64,000 bases of DNA, from positions 248,001-312,000 of the forward strand of contig WFMF01000153.1 in assembly GCA_011033025.1 (NCBI GenBank). Reading direction: 5' to 3'. Below the pieces are notes generated by a model. It did not search any database, had not been told where the DNA came from, and saw nothing but the letters and a program-made list of their open reading frames with translations. Of the stretch, positions 56,101-62,100 are shown one piece after another. The first letter of the stretch is position 1. Each line of letters opens with the position of its first letter. Made by a program: the position numbers and the translations under genes. Source of the stretch: Beroe forskalii (Eukaryota > Ctenophora > Nuda > Beroida > Beroidae).

Positions 56101-59100
56101 GAGACTCACTGATATGAAGTCCCAGGTTCTTCAGCTTCCTGCTTTCCTGGCATGTACCTCTCCGAAGTGTTGCTGGGCATTCGTTGATGACTTCTGTAGG
56201 AAAGCAGCAACCTTGGCGCGATGTAACCAGCTCAGTAGCGGGTAGAACTCTTCTTCAAGAGCAGTGATGGTCTTCTGAAGTTCTGCAGCACGACGGACAT
56301 TAGACTTCAACTCGTCTCTGATAAGCTTGCTCTGGTAGGACCTGTAGGACTTCGAGGATTCCGAGGAGGGATTGTGTAGCTTGAAGCGACACATAGTGGG
56401 TTTGAGGTTGTAGAGAATGCAAGTCTTCAGAAAGTGTATGTCACACAGTCTCTTGACATGCTTTCTCTTCAGTCTCTCGAGGTGGCGGAGAGTTCGTAGT
56501 GTAGAAGTGCTATAGTGTCGTTTGATGCAACTAGGGACGTTAAATATAGCATTCTTAGCAAGTTTGAGAATAAAGAGAACGACAAAGTAAGATGTCAAAA
56601 ATTTCATTACGAAAATAATGACACTAAGTTACAAACTTACAAAGCAACGTTTCAATATGATCAACATACCATGTTCACGCTAATACTTTTCTCCATTTCC
56701 TCGTATATATACCGACTATGAACTAAAAGCTGTCAAGTCGAGACATATGTTTAATGACTTCTCTCGAGATCTGCAGCAGTTATGAGCTTCTTCATGCGGA
56801 ATTTGAGAGAATAAAGCTAATGATGATGAACAATGGGTACAACAGAGATTACATCTACTCGGTTGTAAACCGCTTCCTTACAAGAAAGGCGTCAGAGAAT
56901 AGACCTTTTGAAGGCCCCAAGCCAAAAGAGATCTATCTCCGTCTCCCATTCCTAAAGGATAGCACTTATAAACTGGAGAAGTGTATCAATAGTTGCCTCA
57001 GCCAGATTAAGTGTGGCGCTCTCAGAGTCAAAGTATTTTATACTTACTCGAGAGTTTCTGATAGGCTAAGGTTCAAGGATAGGTCTTCGATCATCAACAA
57101 TGCCATCTACTATCTTGAGTGCTCGCAATGAAGCCAATTATGTTGGTGAAACAACGCGAAACATTCAGGATAGAATGAAGGAACATGCTGACCCAAAGAC
57201 TGATTCAGTAGTCGCTAAACATATTGTAGAAAATCCAGGCCACACTTTTAACACAGACAGTCCCAAAATTTTAGCTTTTGAACATAAAATATTTAAGCGT
57301 AGAACCAAGGAAGCACTGTCTATCCAAAAGATTAACCCGAAGTTAAACATTCAGGAGAAATCTTATAAGCTATTCTTATTTGACGTACCTAGTATCGTCA
57401 ATTAATTTTATTTGATATGTTTGCTCTGATTAGTATATTTAGGAGGATATGTATTTTCGTATTCTGAGTGGATCCTGTGATGCTAATTAGTAACCTGAAT
57501 GAGAAAGTGAATGCTCAGATTGCTGATTGGTATGACGGTGTTTGGTCGTGAAGTATGGTTAATGACAGTGAGAGCTCTGACTAGAAATCAGAGAAGTCAT
57601 TAAACATATGTCTCGACTTGACAGCTTTTAGTTCATAGTCGGTATATATACGAGGAAATGGGGAAAAGTATTAGCGTGAACATGGTATGTTGATCATATT
57701 GAAACGTTGCTTTGCAACTTAGTGTCATTATTTTCGTAATGAAATTTTTGACATCTTACTTTGTCGTTCTCTTTATGCTCAAAGTTGACACGTCTTGTGA
57801 ACTTAAAGTCAGTCTTGTACAGTGGATAGATCATGGTTGCTTGAGTTGCATCAAATCCAAAAACATGACAATTGATGTCTGAAAATCATGGTATTCATTA
57901 CTAAGTGATGTCACAAAGCAACTCTTATACAGAATAAAAGCATCATCTATACATGCACCTACATTCATGAACTTATTGTAAACTTTTTCAAATTCAACTT
58001 ACGATTTTGGGACTCAAACTTCGGAATGTCCTCCAATTTAACAGGATACTCAATGTTGCTCATGTCTAACTTATGAAGCAATTTCCTGTAATGACCAACA
58101 CGAGTCTTATGTGATTTTGTGGGGTAAAAATGCGCCAACACCGAGTAAGCAAAGCATTTGTTATCTGTGTTTTTGATATTTGTTATTGAACGGAGACCCT
58201 TCAACTGCTCTGGAGTTTTAATGTAACTGCACATTGCTAAGATAAAGAATTGATAAGCAACTAAGCAATATGACAAATATAATATCAATTTATCGTAGTT
58301 AACTTCATCAATCTATGTGCACAAGGAGCTAAAATGGAAGAAGCAATATCACAAATTTCGGAGCACAGTGAAACAAATGAACTTTAAAACGATCATATTC
58401 AACGGTCTGATCTAATCATAAACTCTCATCTCAAGTTGGTTGGAACTTGGCAATTTTCATTAATGTTTTATCCCAGTTTTGAAATATCCACCCGGATCCT
58501 GAAGAACAGTAGTACTAAGATTGAGAACAGTGAATGGTTCATGCATACATAGAAAAGTGGAAGAAAAGACAATCTACATGATATTTTATAGCCCATCGAG
58601 AATGACCAACCTTTTGCTTCAAATGAATCAAAGGACTCGAGTATCTTTTCCTTGCAGTTTTTAATTATTTCAGATATTTCACTGGTTTCAAAGCAGGTAG
58701 TCATAAAAGTATGGAATCCTGTTGTGATTTCCTCAGATTCAACACTTTTCTGCAATTTAAAATATATGATGAGTATTCAGCAATTACAAACTAGGATAGG
58801 CATTCCACTCTGAATTCGAATGGTTTAAGTAAATTACATACCTTGAATTTAGCTTCACAGATAAGATGAAACTTAAAACAACTCATTTTTTGAAATAGAC
58901 TGTATATCACAGTCTCAACCATCTCCAGCATAATATCATCTATTATATGGCTCCCAAGCCCTTATTTGCTATCATGTACATAGTAGTATTGAAGGGTTAC
59001 TAACCTGAACCAGGTTAATAACCCTTTATATTGAGTCCCTGAGACGGGTTATTAGTCCAGATCGACCGAATAACCCCAACGACATTAAGAGTAATTTTTT

Positions 59101-62100
59101 TCAATTGAACAATCTTAATCTTGGCTGCATAATCACATTCGTCGCAACAGCAATTAGAGCTTCTCAAAATCAGAGGAGTCAAAAATTAGGTGCTCTAAAT
59201 CAGTCTTAACGAAATCCATGATAGCAAACGGCGATTGAAACACATACTGTTCATCCGGGCTTACAATTTATTTCCGGTATCACGGTTTGACATGACTCTG
59301 TACTCGAGAATCGAGATTCCAGATGAATCATGAACCACAATTAGAATGTTAAAACTTTCGGCCAAACAAATTAGCGGTAGACTTTTATAGCGTCATTATC
59401 ATGCGTTTAAACGTATAAGTAGCGAATTCAAAGTACCGACCAAGCTCCCTTATAATTATGTGATAGCCCAGGCTAATTCTGATGGAATTTTAAGAATTAC
59501 CATGATGTTCAGGTGAAGAGGAAAAGGGTATCGCTTCATTAAGTTATCGATTCAACACATGAAGATGAACGAATTATCTAAACATCTAACTATAATCCGG
59601 TGTAATTCATTTTCATTCGGCCTGTAAATTCTGTACTGCATATTTGAGTATTCGATACTTTAAAAACTATTAATGTAATCAGCCCTGTGAATAAGATTAC
59701 CAATGGCTCTTGCTTCCGGGAGTCTGCAGCTCCTATCGAAAGACCATTATTACGTTTTTAATGAGTGGTTTCGCCATATAATATCACTATTAACCTCAGT
59801 AGAGATAAGTAACATCTAGTTTTGAACTCGGCTTCGCCTCGTACAAAACACATCATTATTGAACTCGGCTTCGCCTCGTACAATAATGCATATATATGTC
59901 GCTCGCTGGCGCTCGCAACATATATCATGTTACTTACCTCTACTTCGGTTAATAGTTCTATAATCCATCATTCACAGCTTTAATTGATGATGGATTTGGA
60001 ATGATTTCTACATCATAGAAAATACCCAAGGCTTTCTTCCTCAGCTTTACACGAGCCATAAAACTACTCTGATAAAAATAACCTTTGGATAATAACGGAA
60101 TACCACTTTAGATAGAGATACCTTTTTTACTCAAAACGAAGATTTTACTTATTGGTAAACGTGTAAAATGTGACACTAGTCAACCGACGAAATTGGTTTC
60201 AACGGTAGGGATCAAATGAATAATTGGTTTTCAATGAAACTTTATATAAATGGCAATATTTCAATCAACCACTGATATAAACGTAAGATGAATTGCACAC
60301 AACGAATTGAGAACGTTTGCTACACCCTTCACTGCTAGAGCTATTCACAATAGCCAATCAGAGCTACAGCGTTTGTGTGGGAGCCTTTCATCTTCAAACA
60401 ACTGTTCTATTTTGCCAGTACCACAATAATTATCCTACCTATTATCTAACTTTTCTGAGATGTTCTCTTGTAAGTTTAACAACAGTTGATAAACAAAGGT
60501 ACACTACACCTGGAACATTCTATAGTATTGGAGCTGGAGCAGAGAGGTGGTTGATCAACAGAACAGAGCTCTGAATCTTTATTGAAAGCCTAGAATCTTC
60601 TATCACCCTATTCTATTTGTCTGTAATTAACCAACCTTTTATTCACCTTACTGCTTTACTGGAAAGTTCTCTTCTAAATTGAACAACAGTTGATAAACAA
60701 AGGTACACTACACCTGGAACATTCTAAAGTATTGGAGCTGGAGCAGAGAGGTGGTTGTTATCATAGTACTATACATCATCAAAGTGGCTATTAAACCCTA
60801 TACCCCCTATACATTTCCAGGTGGCTATTAAACCCCACTCATTTTTTCCCTCCCCATTGGCCTTTTTGTTTTACAAAAAGGCAAATAGGAGGGTTGGCAG
60901 AGATCGTGGTTTTGGAAAGGTGGGAAGGTGAGAAATAGGATATGTGCATGGCAGGTCCAGATTTGCAATACAACTACTGTAATTTCTGGAAAGTGCCCGG
61001 ATTGCTCCTTTATAATATCAGTGATGTCCGTCCGTCCGTCCGTCCGTCCGTCCGTCCGTCCGTCCGTCCGTCCGTCCGTGCCTTTTTATCAAAATTTTCA
61101 AAATCACGAATTTCTACATTTTGAGGCAGTCGGTTATCGAAAATATTAATCTTACAGGCTTACTAGGCCCATCCGTGCCATATATGCTCAAACTCTCCTA
61201 AATTATGATAAATTATAGATAAAGGGCTGTTGGAAGATTCGTGTCTTAAATTTTAGGAGTGAGGATTATTCGAGGAAAAAGCTTCGGTTCTGTACTTGGT
61301 TTAGTGTCAAACTGCATTATAACTATTAGACTGTATACTGAATTTGACTAAATTTGAGAAATACGATGGTCGATGTGAAAGAGGAATATTGCTTTTCAGA
61401 ACAAGCGATAGCATTGAACCAGAAAACGAAAGCACAAAATTTGAAAATCAGATGAAAAGTGATATCAACTTAGTATAAACATTCAAGAATATAAATCGCG
61501 TGAATAAACGGTGACACAATCTTATGCGAAACGTAGAACAATTCAACAAAATGGCGCGAAATCTACAACGAACTGAGTACAACAACTTGGTGGGTACGAA
61601 CGCGCGCGCAAGAATTTTAGAAGAAATTGCACGTGCCAATGCATGTTCTCGGTGGTCGCGTGCAGCAGTGGAGCAACATTTATACTCTTACTACGAACGA
61701 CTGCGTGTTGTATCATGATGCAAAGGTTACATCAAGCACCGTGGGGAGGGAAATTAAGCGCCTGCATACGGGAACAATGGAAAACAAGAAAAACAAGAAT
61801 TGGTGCCGGCAGGGGCAATTTTCGTTTTTGTTTCTGATGGAGCTGAACGCAAGCTACCATTATATGGCTATTAAACCCTATTCTTATGCTACTGATCACG
61901 CGTTGCCGAATAAACTTTAAAATCTATCTCCTCCCGCAGTTTTGAGGAAACCCTTGAAACTTGGAGTTGTGTTTCTAGGGCATAAAACAAAACTTTGAAT
62001 CGAGCCTCAGAAGTGAAAATATGGCCTCTCAAAGTTATTCCCAAAATAGTCAAAATGACGATTTTCAAATTTCAAAAGCCATATTTTCATGAGGCCTAAA

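Larger units (their letters stand above)
51900..57781. mobile_element. Penelope-like element with inverted partial copy
   Basis: Flanked by a 12-bp duplication AAGTTGACACGT (51888-51899, 57782-57793) that splits the PolB gene. Minus-strand unit: N-terminal region and RT (56607-54722), linker and GIY-YIG (53896-52311), tail to 51900. A plus-strand 3' half (56526-57781) repeats the linker, GIY-YIG and tail in reverse, so both outer ends carry the same about 350-bp terminal sequence. A tail copy sits in the middle (56526-56767), like the pseudo-LTRs of Penelope elements. Two other elements have jumped into the minus unit. Confidence 0.88.
51060..58886 (-). pseudogene. Polinton-type DNA polymerase B gene, intron-containing, broken
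   Basis: Protein-primed PolB of the Polinton/Maverick type. Minus-strand pieces: 58886-58842 (start MSCFKFHLICEAKFK), 58749-58611, 58236-58003 (NIKNTDNKCFAYSVLAHFYP, EDIPKFESQN), 57878-57782 and, past a Penelope insertion, 51899-51625 (HYILIKDLSVLM, a C-x2-C zinc site, NTITVYA), 51514-51139 (DFES, HIPSGYGYIIV, VITEEDEE, KVKDHDHLTGLYRGG), then CNIQL...MIIFMHNSKGY to about 51060. Junctions 58001, 57878, 51625/51514 have GT-AG sites and matching phases, so real introns. Broken by the insertion, an extra C in the run 51371-51374 and an indel near 51140. Palm motifs are lost. No other Polinton gene is in the window. Confidence 0.75.

Noticed and set aside
61524-61920. Short plus-strand frames near 61.5-61.9 kb
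   Set aside because: No domain, no splice support, composition like surrounding intron repeats.
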